This document shows positions 44,269 to 52,494 of a DNA stretch of 64,000 nt, in pieces. This DNA is from Bacteroidota bacterium (GTDB lineage: Bacteria > Bacteroidota > JABWAT01), in NCBI GenBank assembly GCA_013360915.1, contig JABWAT010000013.1:1-64000 (forward strand). Direction: 5' to 3'. The stretch's first letter is position 1. Each line of letters starts with the position of its first letter. The notes beneath the pieces were generated by a model. That model did not search any database. It saw only the letters and a program-made list of their open reading frames with translations, and was not told where the DNA came from. Position numbers and translations under genes: made by a program.

Positions 44269-44790
44269 TTACCTGATTGATATATCCAGTTTCCTCCCCA
44301 ATCCTGTTTCGACGATTTTTCTTAGTGTGGCCAATTCCAGATCGGATCGGTCGTTTTCAATCCTTGAAATATAGGCTCTGGTGGTTCCGCTCCTGATTGC
44401 CAGATCCTGTTGGGTCATGCCAGACTTTAACCTCTCTTCACGTACCAGTTGCCCGATTTTGCTGGAATGATCTGATTGTTCCGGCTTGCTGAACTTCAGC
44501 AATACATCCGCCCCGATTTCAAAGGGAACCCTGACTTTCCGGCCATCCCGGTTGGTTATGAATTGATCGACCGTTTCCCACGACAGGGTATGGTTCTGAA
44601 GCTCAACTTTTGAAAATTGGTCAGGATTAAAGAGCACAAAGGCTGGTGACTTTTCTGACACACCAATTGACTTAAACACCTGGTGAAAGTCAATGAGTCG
44701 GGATTCCCCATTATTAAAAACGACCGATACGGTTAATTCCTTTACCCAGTTGATTTTAATGATCCGGGGGATTTTAATACGTTGTCTCAT
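44269..44790 (-). CDS. DUF2442 plus XRE helix-turn-helix protein
   Basis: 173 residues: an N-terminal DUF2442 domain (LTVSVVFNNGESRLIDFHQV) and a C-terminal XRE/Cro helix-turn-helix (GQLVREERLKSGMTQQDLAI, TRAYISRIENDRSDLELATL). Paired with an upstream DUF4160 gene by an ATGA overlap, an arrangement often found for small toxin-antitoxin-like modules, in which this protein would be the DNA-binding partner. Confidence 0.86.
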   Translation of the reverse strand: MRQRIKIPRIIKINWVKELTVSVVFNNGESRLIDFHQVFKSIGVSEKSPAFVLFNPDQFSKVELQNHTLSWETVDQFITNRDGRKVRVPFEIGADVLLKFSKPEQSDHSSKIGQLVREERLKSGMTQQDLAIRSGTTRAYISRIENDRSDLELATLRKIVETGLGRKLDISIR

Positions 44791-45023
44791 TTTAAATCCG
44801 GATTTAATTCATAAAAAATGGCAAGTGCCCACTCAGAGTGTTCAGCTAACCAGTTAAAAACCAGCTTAAGCGGTTTTTTTGGTAAATAACCAGCATAAAT
44901 CTGCCTGGTTTCAATCACGATTAACGCTTCATGGTCATTGTAAACTGCATGAATGTGCGGAGGACGATGCTCCCCATTATAAACGTGAATCTTGATACCA
45001 TTGAAACGATCAATTAAAGGCAT
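44787..45023 (-). CDS. DUF4160 protein
   Basis: 78 residues matching DUF4160: FNGIKIHVYNGEHRPPHIHA, VIETRQIYAGYLPKKPLKLV and ELNPDLK at the end. The HxxHxHxxY-like cluster (EHRPPHIHAVY) is the family hallmark. It precedes the DUF2442-XRE gene with a 4-base overlap. Possible toxin or effector of a two-gene module; not demonstrated. Confidence 0.87.
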   Translation of the reverse strand: MPLIDRFNGIKIHVYNGEHRPPHIHAVYNDHEALIVIETRQIYAGYLPKKPLKLVFNWLAEHSEWALAIFYELNPDLK

Positions 45024-45152
45024 GGTAGCGTTCGTATAAGCGAATGTATCTAATTAGGTACACGTTTTCAAGTTTCTGAATAAACCAGTCAGTCTGACGA
45101 CGATTTTGGTTGGGAAGGGGTTCTCATGACCGGATGGTCAGCTTTTTGCCTG

Positions 45153-45719
45153 CTATCCGTTATCAATAACGATATCATACCTGTTCAGCAATCCTGGCAA
45201 ACCCGCTAAAGAAAAACGTGTCTTTTTCAGGCGGTTCAGCTCCGGATCAATGGAATAACCATAGGCAGTCCGGAAGTCGGCATGCTCAAGGATGGTACGG
45301 TCAAACACTGCTTTGGACAGATCGCACAGATCGAATACCACACTGGTCAGATTGGCTTCGGTGAAATCGGATTCCTTTAACTGACAATTGCGGAAAACCG
45401 TGTTCCGGATATCCTTCCTGAAGAAGGTTGTATGATTCAACTGACAATTTTCGAATGAAAAGGCCAGTCCGAAGTCATTGCAAAACTCGAACCGGAGTCC
45501 CAGCAGTTTGCAATCCCTGAACCGGACCTCCCGGAAGGCGGTATGGTCGAGCCGGGCCAGACTGAGATTGCAATGGGTAAACGTGCAATCCGTAAAAACG
45601 AAGTCGGAAAGGTTGGAATTGGAAAAGTTGCAACTGTCGAACCGGCAGGCTTCATACTCGCCCTTTTCTATTGAGTCGATCCGGTCGAAGGTTTTATCGG
45701 AGTGGTAAGTTTCCTGCAT
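45153..45719 (-). CDS. Pentapeptide-repeat protein
   Basis: 188 residues built of A(D/N)LxF-type pentapeptides forming a right-handed quadrilateral beta-helix (CRFDSCNFSNSNLSDFVFTD, CKLLGLRFEFC, CQLKESDFTEANLTSVVFDL), with the C-terminal extension YGYSIDPELNRLKKTRFSLA seen in a widespread Bacteroidota group related to Qnr/McbG. Some relatives protect DNA gyrase, but that role is not shown for this one. Confidence 0.87.
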   Translation of the reverse strand: MQETYHSDKTFDRIDSIEKGEYEACRFDSCNFSNSNLSDFVFTDCTFTHCNLSLARLDHTAFREVRFRDCKLLGLRFEFCNDFGLAFSFENCQLNHTTFFRKDIRNTVFRNCQLKESDFTEANLTSVVFDLCDLSKAVFDRTILEHADFRTAYGYSIDPELNRLKKTRFSLAGLPGLLNRYDIVIDNG

Positions 45720-45790
45720 GGGGCTGATTGAGTTGTCCTGGTAGAAGGTTGGCTGTTGTCTGATGTAAATCGGGGTCTGGTGAAGGAGGT

Positions 45791-46252
45791 TCAGGACTGT
45801 TCATCATTCAGTGAATGATATCCTTGTTCACTCAGTTTCTTCAGTGCCTCTTTCATGGCCTTCACCTGTTCTGCCGGATGGCCTATCCATACGGTCACTT
45901 CACCAACCACTCTGAAAGGTTCCCTGGAGCGATATGATTTTGTCGGATTGCCCGGAAACTTTTTATCCGTCAGATCCGGGTCATCTTCGATTGCTCCGGT
46001 GGGCTCTGCCAGGTAGATTCTTTCCGGACCGTCACCAACGGCGAGTTCAGCTCCCCAGATGGCAGCATCCAATGTGGCAGACAGAAAAATAAAGGGGGCG
46101 TTTTTTCGCTGTCCGTAGTTTGAATGGAAACCGGGCTTAATCAGGTCACCGATTCTGAGGTCTGCCTTGGTCCCATGAAAATAGGTTTGGACAAACGGAG
46201 TGGCACCGGCTACGGGTGTGGGTGCATCAGGCTGTGTGTTTTCTGAGGTCAT
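45791..46252 (-). CDS. arr: Rifampin ADP-ribosyltransferase
   Basis: 153 residues with strong Arr-type sequence: YFHGTKADLRIGDLIKPGFH (catalytic H26), NAPFIFLSATLDAAIWGAEL, and the family block EDDPDLTDKKFPGNPTKSYR with REPFRVVGEVT. Arr enzymes use NAD+ to ADP-ribosylate the rifamycin 23-hydroxyl. Composition matches the backbone, and there is no attC site directly beside it, so it looks chromosomal, not a recent cassette. Confidence 0.92.
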   Translation of the reverse strand: MTSENTQPDAPTPVAGATPFVQTYFHGTKADLRIGDLIKPGFHSNYGQRKNAPFIFLSATLDAAIWGAELAVGDGPERIYLAEPTGAIEDDPDLTDKKFPGNPTKSYRSREPFRVVGEVTVWIGHPAEQVKAMKEALKKLSEQGYHSLNDEQS

Positions 46253-46303
46253 CAGGGCATTATATATTAAGTATTGAAAAGTGTGTGGTGACCGGGAATT
46301 TAC

Positions 46304-46777
46304 TTAGTCTGGAATCTGGGTATACTGCTGAGCAACGGCCACCCATCGGCCATTGTCGTAAATGAACGTATACATGTCACGGCCATTGAAGCGCCGGGTC
46401 TCGCCGGCCGAAGTCAGGAATTCCAGGGTGTAATAATAGGTCACAACTGCGGTTTTGTTTTCATTATACAACTGAATCAATGGGTCTGTTTCGATGAATG
46501 AAATGGTTTGTGCATAATTGGCATAACTTTGATATGACTCAATGATGCTGGCTTTTCCTCTCATTCTTTCCGGTGTATCCGGCAAGAAAATAACCATATC
46601 CGGGTGAATGAATAATCCCAGACTATCCATGTTTTCGGTGATAGCCCAATGGCGGTTAATGGTCTTAACCGTGTTCCATGCCTCTGTTTTTATTTCATCA
46701 TCCGTTAGATTCTGGCAATGGCCGGATGTATAAAGAGTCAATGCCAGGAAGGTTGAAAACACGTATTTAATGCTCAT
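46304..46777 (-). CDS. Secreted SnoaL/NTF2-like protein
   Basis: 157 residues with a signal peptide (YVFSTFLALTLYTSGHC). The domain is NTF2/DUF4440-like: AWNTVKTINRHWAITENMDS, HPDMVIFLPDTPERMRGKAS, and the last strands RDMYTFIYDNGRWVAVAQQY. Small-ligand binding or enzyme role unknown. Confidence 0.82.
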   Translation of the reverse strand: MSIKYVFSTFLALTLYTSGHCQNLTDDEIKTEAWNTVKTINRHWAITENMDSLGLFIHPDMVIFLPDTPERMRGKASIIESYQSYANYAQTISFIETDPLIQLYNENKTAVVTYYYTLEFLTSAGETRRFNGRDMYTFIYDNGRWVAVAQQYTQIPD

Positions 46778-46934
46778 GGCTCGCCTCTGGGGTAAAATGT
46801 TCCGCAGGATGGTTGTATTATCAATTTGTGACCAGCAGAAAAGTGTGGGTTCGGGTCACCCGGTTGTCGCCGGTATTGTATCATGGAAAAGGACCGGATG
46901 AAAAGACTGAGGGTTGCACATTACGTTGCCTCAT
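46778..46934. other. Junction between backbone and accessory island
   Basis: No gene is seen. Base composition drops from the GC-rich backbone to the AT-rich island just to the right. Confidence 0.5.
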
Positions 46935-47066
46935 GAATAACGTTTTGCAGCTACCCGAAGGGCGGGACTTTTACCACAAAACATGATTTGAAAAACAATT
47001 GCTTGATTAACCACAAAACTGTCTTTGGAACATGAAACCCCGCCTTTTGGGTAGGTGCTGTTATGC
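46935..47066. repeat. attC-like recombination site 1
   Basis: Starts with GAATAAC and ends with GTTATGC. The inner arms CTACCCGAAGGGCGGG (46951-46966) and 47039-47054 pair over 16 positions with two G-T wobbles, giving a folded single-strand structure about 130 bases long like integron attC sites. The R' core GTTATGC fits known variants. No integrase is in the window. Confidence 0.7.
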
Positions 47067-47082
47067 GGTCGGCTTTCTTGTA

Positions 47083-47400
47083 TTACCATTGTTTCGTTAC
47101 GTTTTTAAGTTTATCTGTCTCGAAAATAAGTGAAACTCTGTCAAGCGAAATTGTATCAGAATTGAAGTCCATATATTCAAAAAGTCTATGGTCTTTTAGT
47201 TCGCTTTTAATCGCTGATTTTGTCAAGTCAGTTTCATTTATGATTTCAATAAGCTGGTCAAGGTCGTTTTCTGTGTCTGTGTAACCTTCATTTTGGTAAG
47301 TCATTGTCACGCCATGGTCAATAATTGAATAAACGGAAAAAACTGTCACGGCAACCAATAGTGTCAAGCAATACCAAAACGCAATTTTCCATTTATTCAT
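47083..47400 (-). CDS. Small membrane protein in a cassette
   Basis: 105 residues from the ATG at 47400. One N-terminal membrane helix (FWYCLTLLVAVTVFSVYSII) and an acidic C-terminal domain. Overlaps the upstream small membrane gene by 8 bases. It lies between two attC-like sites and resembles the hypothetical genes typical of integron cassettes. Function unknown. Confidence 0.6.
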   Translation of the reverse strand: MNKWKIAFWYCLTLLVAVTVFSVYSIIDHGVTMTYQNEGYTDTENDLDQLIEIINETDLTKSAIKSELKDHRLFEYMDFNSDTISLDRVSLIFETDKLKNVTKQW

Positions 47401-47650
47401 TTTTTGTGTTTTTGTTTTTTGTCCAACGTCTGCCAATAGTCCAAAGAAAAATTGTCAATGAAATGTGGAACACCCAATAAATGAAAGTCCCAATGACTTG
47501 TCCAACCTGATAACTATCTAATTGACCGCTAAATATTTTGATAACCCCGACTATGGCACCAAGAAATTTAGCAAGTTGTCCAACGATTGCAAGCGTCAGT
47601 ATGATAGAAACTACTATAAAAATGTATCCAAATATTTTTCTTGTTGTCAT
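47393..47650 (-). CDS. Small two-helix membrane protein in a cassette
   Basis: 85 residues with two membrane helices (IFIVVSIILTLAIVGQLAKF and IYWVFHISLTIFLWTIG) and a basic C-terminus. First gene of a two-gene cassette. Function unknown; small membrane proteins in mobile cassettes are sometimes phage-defence effectors, which is speculation here. Confidence 0.6.
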   Translation of the reverse strand: MTTRKIFGYIFIVVSIILTLAIVGQLAKFLGAIVGVIKIFSGQLDSYQVGQVIGTFIYWVFHISLTIFLWTIGRRWTKNKNTKNE

Positions 47651-47675
47651 TGTCTGTCTGTCGTTTTAAGCTGCC

Positions 47676-47808
47676 GCATAACGGTTTGGCGGTATGTTTT
47701 TGTTGCCGATTTCGAAGCACTGTCCTGTCAAGTTACACGAAAGTTTATTAGATGCACAAACGCTGAAATACCCACTATCTCGGCAATAAAATATACCGCC
47801 TGTTATGC
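47676..47808. repeat. attC-like recombination site 2
   Basis: GCATAAC at 47676-47682 and its exact inverse GTTATGC at 47802-47808 bound a 133-base site. Inner arms GGCGGTAT/ATACCGCC and GTTGCCGA/TCGGCAAT pair closely. Same overall length as site 1, so the two bound a cassette of 742 bases from GTTATGC to GTTATGC. Confidence 0.78.
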
Positions 47809-48058
47809 ACTGGCGGTTCTTGTCTGTCCGTAGGTTCCTGTCAAATTGCTCTTTCATATTAAACTTGTCAAATTACTACTTCATTTTCTTTTCTGTCTGT
47901 GTCGCCCGTGTGCTGGCGTGTTTTAATTTTTTCTTTTAAGCGTGGGAGAAAAATTTTTAAATTCATCTCTTGGGTTGGCTTTGCAAGCTCTTTGACAAAG
48001 CTTTGGTTGAAGCGTTGGCTTGCGGGGCTTTGGCAATGTGCTTGCAAATGCGTGGGTT
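47802..48058. repeat. Left end leader and hairpin of the defence island
   Basis: GTTATGCAC is followed by ATATTAAACTTG (47856), GTGTTTTAATTTTTT (47918), AAATTTTTAAATTC (47951) and a 67-base hairpin (47981-48047) with 21-base arms. The mirror image, in inverted orientation and with nearly equal spacing, lies at 59617-59858. Confidence 0.7.
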
Positions 48059-49804
48059 TTAATCTGCTTTCCATCTTAACTCAAATTGATCTGGATTCAG
48101 TTTCAATATCTCTTTTATATTTTTACCACCAATTGAACTCATTCCTTCCATCATTCCAACCATCGTACTAGCAACTAAAGATTGAGCCATTACGCTATCA
48201 TTCTTTTTCAACCAATTTTGAGGGCTAAATATTTTTCCACTTAATTGGGCTTGTTGATTAGCGCTCTTTAATGCTTGATTTAAACAAGTTGAAGCATAAT
48301 GCAAAATTTCTTTACCATATTGCTCAACAATGGCTAATGTTGCAGATGGAAATGGAACCTTATCACCTTGATTATTTGCATAGGCAATTATTGAAGATAT
48401 TGAGAATAGAATGTGGAATCTCACATAACTTTTTGTTGCTTTCAGTAAATCGTCTAAGGGCAAATTATCCCAATCCTTCATTATTATCGAATCCCATTTC
48501 TTTAATGCTAAAACAGAAACTGGATTGTAGTCGGACTTAAATACGTTTCTATACAGTTCATCGAATAGTTTTTTCTCATTGTAAGAAATATTTGGTCTTT
48601 GGCATTGCCAAGCCATTACTGTTTTAGCAAAGTCCGAAACATCAACAACTTTACTTTTATCTTTATTGCCAGGTATTTCCATACCCCTTTGATTTATTAG
48701 TAACCCATCAGGATACATTGCTTCATAAGCACGCTTCAAACTCAAAATAACACGATCGTTACTCTTTAAATCACGTGGTTTAACGGCGCTTTGGCTATTT
48801 GTATTTATGCTTATTTTATCTGCTAAGTCCTTTTGCGGAATCTCATAAAACCTGAATAAAATAAAACTTGTTTCTTTTTCAATTCTTCTTACATCTTCAG
48901 AGCATTTATAAATTGTCGTTAAACTTTGGCAACCGTTTACTACATTTAGATCAAAACATTCAAGTGATGTTTTGGCTTCGTTAAGTTTGAATTCTTTACA
49001 GATAGCTGTAATACCGTTATGAGAAAAGAAAAAATCTTGCGGTCTATCACTTTTGATTGACTGTTTTATTTTTTTATTTATTGTATTCCAACCTAAAGAT
49101 TGCCTTACGTTTTTTCTAAAAAGCCTTTGATCGGATATTCCAGGAAATTTCAAACATTCACTTAATGGCAAGGCAACAATAACACTCCTTGTACCTTTAA
49201 TATCAAATGACATTACTTTATCACTTTCAATTTTTATGGTATGATTGATTGCTGGCAATTCTTTAGACTCAGCATCGGTTAATCTTGTTTCAATAACTTC
49301 TGAATCAACAAGAGTTATATTTGCATTGAAATCCTTTGATTGTTCCAATTTTTCAGCAAACACTTTAAAATCGCTGTCAGCAGCAGTTGTAAGTTTCCCG
49401 GTGGTCAATAATTCAAATGTAATATCGTATTCATCATCTAATGCCTGTCTCAGAGCTTCAATCCTTTCCTTTAGCTTATCATTACCATCCGTTTGTAATG
49501 AATGTAGATCTTGAATTCTAACCCATGCAGATAAAATTTCTTGTAAAGGGCCACTGTCAACATTTCCAGATTCATAAAATTTGCCTTGAATAATCAGAAT
49601 ATTTCTGTTTTCATCATCTATAACCAGAGCATCTATTTTTTTATCGTTTGCACCATCAACAACGCATATTTTTGTTGCTTGTGGAGATTGTAAAAGAACT
49701 CTTCTGACGTACCAAGCAACGAATCTAAATCCATCATTAGAAAAATGATCCTGATAAAATTTATCATTACTTATTTCTGATTTTATCTTCTGTAGTATGC
49801 TCAT
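48059..49804 (-). CDS. AIPR abortive-infection protein
   Basis: 581 residues of the AIPR family. The N-terminus holds a Mrr-like nuclease core with D58 and the QxK pair Q73/K75 (KIDALVID..ILIIQGKF), and the middle carries the family motif FFSHNGITAICKEF, VVNGCQSLTTIYK, KISINTNSQSAVKPRDLKSN. AIPR proteins are linked to phage resistance, probably by nuclease action. It is the last gene of the five-gene defence operon, 5 bases after the restriction subunit, and is AT-rich. Confidence 0.88.
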   Translation of the reverse strand: MSILQKIKSEISNDKFYQDHFSNDGFRFVAWYVRRVLLQSPQATKICVVDGANDKKIDALVIDDENRNILIIQGKFYESGNVDSGPLQEILSAWVRIQDLHSLQTDGNDKLKERIEALRQALDDEYDITFELLTTGKLTTAADSDFKVFAEKLEQSKDFNANITLVDSEVIETRLTDAESKELPAINHTIKIESDKVMSFDIKGTRSVIVALPLSECLKFPGISDQRLFRKNVRQSLGWNTINKKIKQSIKSDRPQDFFFSHNGITAICKEFKLNEAKTSLECFDLNVVNGCQSLTTIYKCSEDVRRIEKETSFILFRFYEIPQKDLADKISINTNSQSAVKPRDLKSNDRVILSLKRAYEAMYPDGLLINQRGMEIPGNKDKSKVVDVSDFAKTVMAWQCQRPNISYNEKKLFDELYRNVFKSDYNPVSVLALKKWDSIIMKDWDNLPLDDLLKATKSYVRFHILFSISSIIAYANNQGDKVPFPSATLAIVEQYGKEILHYASTCLNQALKSANQQAQLSGKIFSPQNWLKKNDSVMAQSLVASTMVGMMEGMSSIGGKNIKEILKLNPDQFELRWKAD

Positions 49805-49809
49805 AATAT

Positions 49810-52494
49810 TTATTTTTCAAGTTGATTCATTAATGTTGATTTCCAGATTTTATACTTTTCGTCTTTTATTGATTGGAAAAATGCTGCAATATCGCTTCCA
49901 TCATCGGAAAGGAACTTGAAATAATACCGTTCTTCCAATTTACCTTCTTCCAATTTCTTGTTTAAATTATCAAAATGCACTTTACCATCTCTGTATTTCG
50001 CTTTGTTCTTATTGCTGTCATCATCTTTCTTTTTGGTTTCAATAACGAGGATGTCATTTGTGCCTTTTACTTTCAGGAAAAAGTCAGGATTGAATGTTTC
50101 GTTCTTAACGTGAGTTCTTGCTTTAGTCTCCGGTTTGTATGAATATGGGAAACCATAAAATCCCTTATCAGCCGATTTTAGGAATGCATCAACCAATTCA
50201 ATATTCAGGAAAAGTGTTTTTGCAAATTCAATTTCAGGAGTATATGAAACGTACAATGAATTAAGACTTGTTTTAAATTTTGATTCGTCAACCTTTTGCA
50301 AGTGCTTATTTATTTCTGTCTGAAGAGATGCTAATTCGGCAATTTTTGAAGCAATTGCAACCTTGTCGGAATCGGGCTTTGATAAGTCAGCCGTTAAATC
50401 TGCTATTTGTTTATCAAGACTGGTATAGGTTTTAAACAATGTCTTTTCATCGTCTTTGTAAAAGTCAATTGTTTTTTCTGTGTAGAACAAAAATCCATTT
50501 CTCTTCAAACTGTCTTCGCTGAATGAAAGTGATGGAAAGTGTTCTGGGTTTATTTCAAAAAGTGCATCAGAAACATTTGATACCCTTGGCACTTCTTTTC
50601 CGGTTTCTCTGAACATTGGGCCAAATGCCTGTTGAGCTGATAAATAGTTTTCCTTGCTTAAAAAATCATTCTCATACCCTTTATCTTTCAGTTCTTTTTG
50701 AATGGATGTTTTTAATTTCCCTTTTGGATATTCTTGAGCAATTTTTGGATCTTTATCTTTCAAATATGTGTAAAGATTGGTAACTGCCTGATCAATACCG
50801 TAAACCTCTTTTTCTTCAAATACATAACTGATAGAATTATATTGAAAATCGGCTTTGTATTCCGACACTTTTCTTTGTGGATTAAAACCAAATGTCTTTG
50901 GGGATTGTGCTTTTTCTTTTTTGGTTTCTTTTGTTGTTTCCTTTGGCTCATATTTCAGGTTATGCAACTTGAAAGCATATTTACTTCTGCTTTTATCATA
51001 ACCCCATGAAAGCCGGTTTTCTAATTCCAATATCTCATTATATAGGTTTTGGATTTCGTGATTCCACTTCTCGTGATTATTTACTTTCAGAAAAATTTTA
51101 TCCGCACCAATGGCATCTTTAAGGTTTTGTGGTATTCTTAAACCACGACCTAAGACCTGTGCAATAAGCAATTTTGAATTAAAAGCTTTCTGTTTGTGAG
51201 GCACTACCTGAAATACATTTTTCACATCCCAACCTTCTGTAAGCATTGCGACTGAAATAATCCATTCAACGGGATTTACTTCTTTAGGATTATCTACCGA
51301 TTTTAATAATTTCAGATTGTCTTTTCTGATACTCTCTCCGGCTCTGCCTTCTTTGTCCTTTGATAATATTGGAGCAATTGCTTTGCCATCTTTCGTGTCT
51401 TTCCCAGGCAATCCAGATGTTACCCAAATTGCATTTGTTGCAGCTTCTTCAAAACTAATTTTTTCTTTCTCTGAAATAAATTTCACCAATTCATTCCATT
51501 CAATTATTACTTCTGCTATGCTGGCACATACAACTATAGAAATAGGTTTTACATATTTACCGTATGTTTTAATATTTTCCTGGTGTACTGCCCATATTTG
51601 TTGATAGCCCTTATCATCCTTGTATTCATCAAAAGTTTTTGGGTCAACTTTTTTTACAATGCCTTTGTCAACGGCTTGTTTTAAGCCAAACCGATATATG
51701 ACATCATTAAAATAGTCGTTATTATCTGAACCATAGTAAGTTGTACCGGTTACATTTACGATGTATTTAAAATTGTATTCCTTGTCTTTCAGAAATTCAA
51801 TCCATTTTTTATCCTTACTGTCTGCTTCACCTGAAAAAATATGATGTGCTTCATCATTCATAACTAAAACACTCTGACCTTCGCTTTTAAAACTTGCCTG
51901 AATTGATGAACCAGTCCGCTGATATGTTGCGTGTATGTTTTCGATGCAAATGTCGTTTGGCAAAATAGTTTCAGAAGCATTTTTGATTTCCGGTTGAACA
52001 TATTTTGGGTTAATCGCTTTCAAAATATCAACCAAATCCTTACGGCTGTTAAGTGTTTTGAATTTATCTGTTAATCCTTCTTCTATGGTTAAAGACGGAC
52101 AAAGCACCAATACCTTATCAATAGCTTGCTCGCAAAGCATTACCTGAGCAATACCAAACATTAAAAAGCTTTTTCCTGAACCTGTTGCCAAGTCCATTGA
52201 GCAGGCTTTGAATTTTCTTAATGGAATTGCATTGTCCGACAAATAATCATCCTTGCTTGGATAACGGTCTTTTATTTTAGGATTTTTTAAATAGTTTTCC
52301 TTTGCTAAATCTTCCATTGTTTTATATTTCTCGGAGAGAAGAAAACCAACGGCAGATTTAACTGCATCACGATGAAAAGAATAATCATCGTTGTACAATG
52401 CTTCAAGATAGGTGTCGTATTTATTCAGGATGTCATTAACGGCATCATCATCGAATTTTAATACCAAATCGGTATTGCGTATGCTTATACTCAT
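49810..52494 (-). CDS. res: Type III-like restriction subunit (helicase-nuclease)
   Basis: 894 residues. SF2 helicase: Walker A ATGSGKS (103-109), DEAH box (214-217), motif V-like MLTEGWDVKNV (417-427) and motif VI QVLGRGLRIP (446-455). The C-terminal PD-(D/E)XK nuclease reads NPD (802-804) and ETKKK (from 819). It should translocate on DNA and cut unmodified sites in complex with the adjacent methyltransferase. Start and stop overlap by one base (TAATG) with the mod gene. Low GC compared with the backbone. Confidence 0.9.
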   Translation of the reverse strand: MSISIRNTDLVLKFDDDAVNDILNKYDTYLEALYNDDYSFHRDAVKSAVGFLLSEKYKTMEDLAKENYLKNPKIKDRYPSKDDYLSDNAIPLRKFKACSMDLATGSGKSFLMFGIAQVMLCEQAIDKVLVLCPSLTIEEGLTDKFKTLNSRKDLVDILKAINPKYVQPEIKNASETILPNDICIENIHATYQRTGSSIQASFKSEGQSVLVMNDEAHHIFSGEADSKDKKWIEFLKDKEYNFKYIVNVTGTTYYGSDNNDYFNDVIYRFGLKQAVDKGIVKKVDPKTFDEYKDDKGYQQIWAVHQENIKTYGKYVKPISIVVCASIAEVIIEWNELVKFISEKEKISFEEAATNAIWVTSGLPGKDTKDGKAIAPILSKDKEGRAGESIRKDNLKLLKSVDNPKEVNPVEWIISVAMLTEGWDVKNVFQVVPHKQKAFNSKLLIAQVLGRGLRIPQNLKDAIGADKIFLKVNNHEKWNHEIQNLYNEILELENRLSWGYDKSRSKYAFKLHNLKYEPKETTKETKKEKAQSPKTFGFNPQRKVSEYKADFQYNSISYVFEEKEVYGIDQAVTNLYTYLKDKDPKIAQEYPKGKLKTSIQKELKDKGYENDFLSKENYLSAQQAFGPMFRETGKEVPRVSNVSDALFEINPEHFPSLSFSEDSLKRNGFLFYTEKTIDFYKDDEKTLFKTYTSLDKQIADLTADLSKPDSDKVAIASKIAELASLQTEINKHLQKVDESKFKTSLNSLYVSYTPEIEFAKTLFLNIELVDAFLKSADKGFYGFPYSYKPETKARTHVKNETFNPDFFLKVKGTNDILVIETKKKDDDSNKNKAKYRDGKVHFDNLNKKLEEGKLEERYYFKFLSDDGSDIAAFFQSIKDEKYKIWKSTLMNQLEK

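Noticed and set aside
45791-46252. Arr as an integron cassette gene
   Set aside because: The nearest attC-like site is about 680 bases away beyond another gene, and composition matches the backbone.
47868-48074. Small minus-strand frame over the left island end
   Set aside because: It lies on the conserved leader and hairpin, and its apparent repeat at 59586-59789 follows from that repeat, not from a protein.
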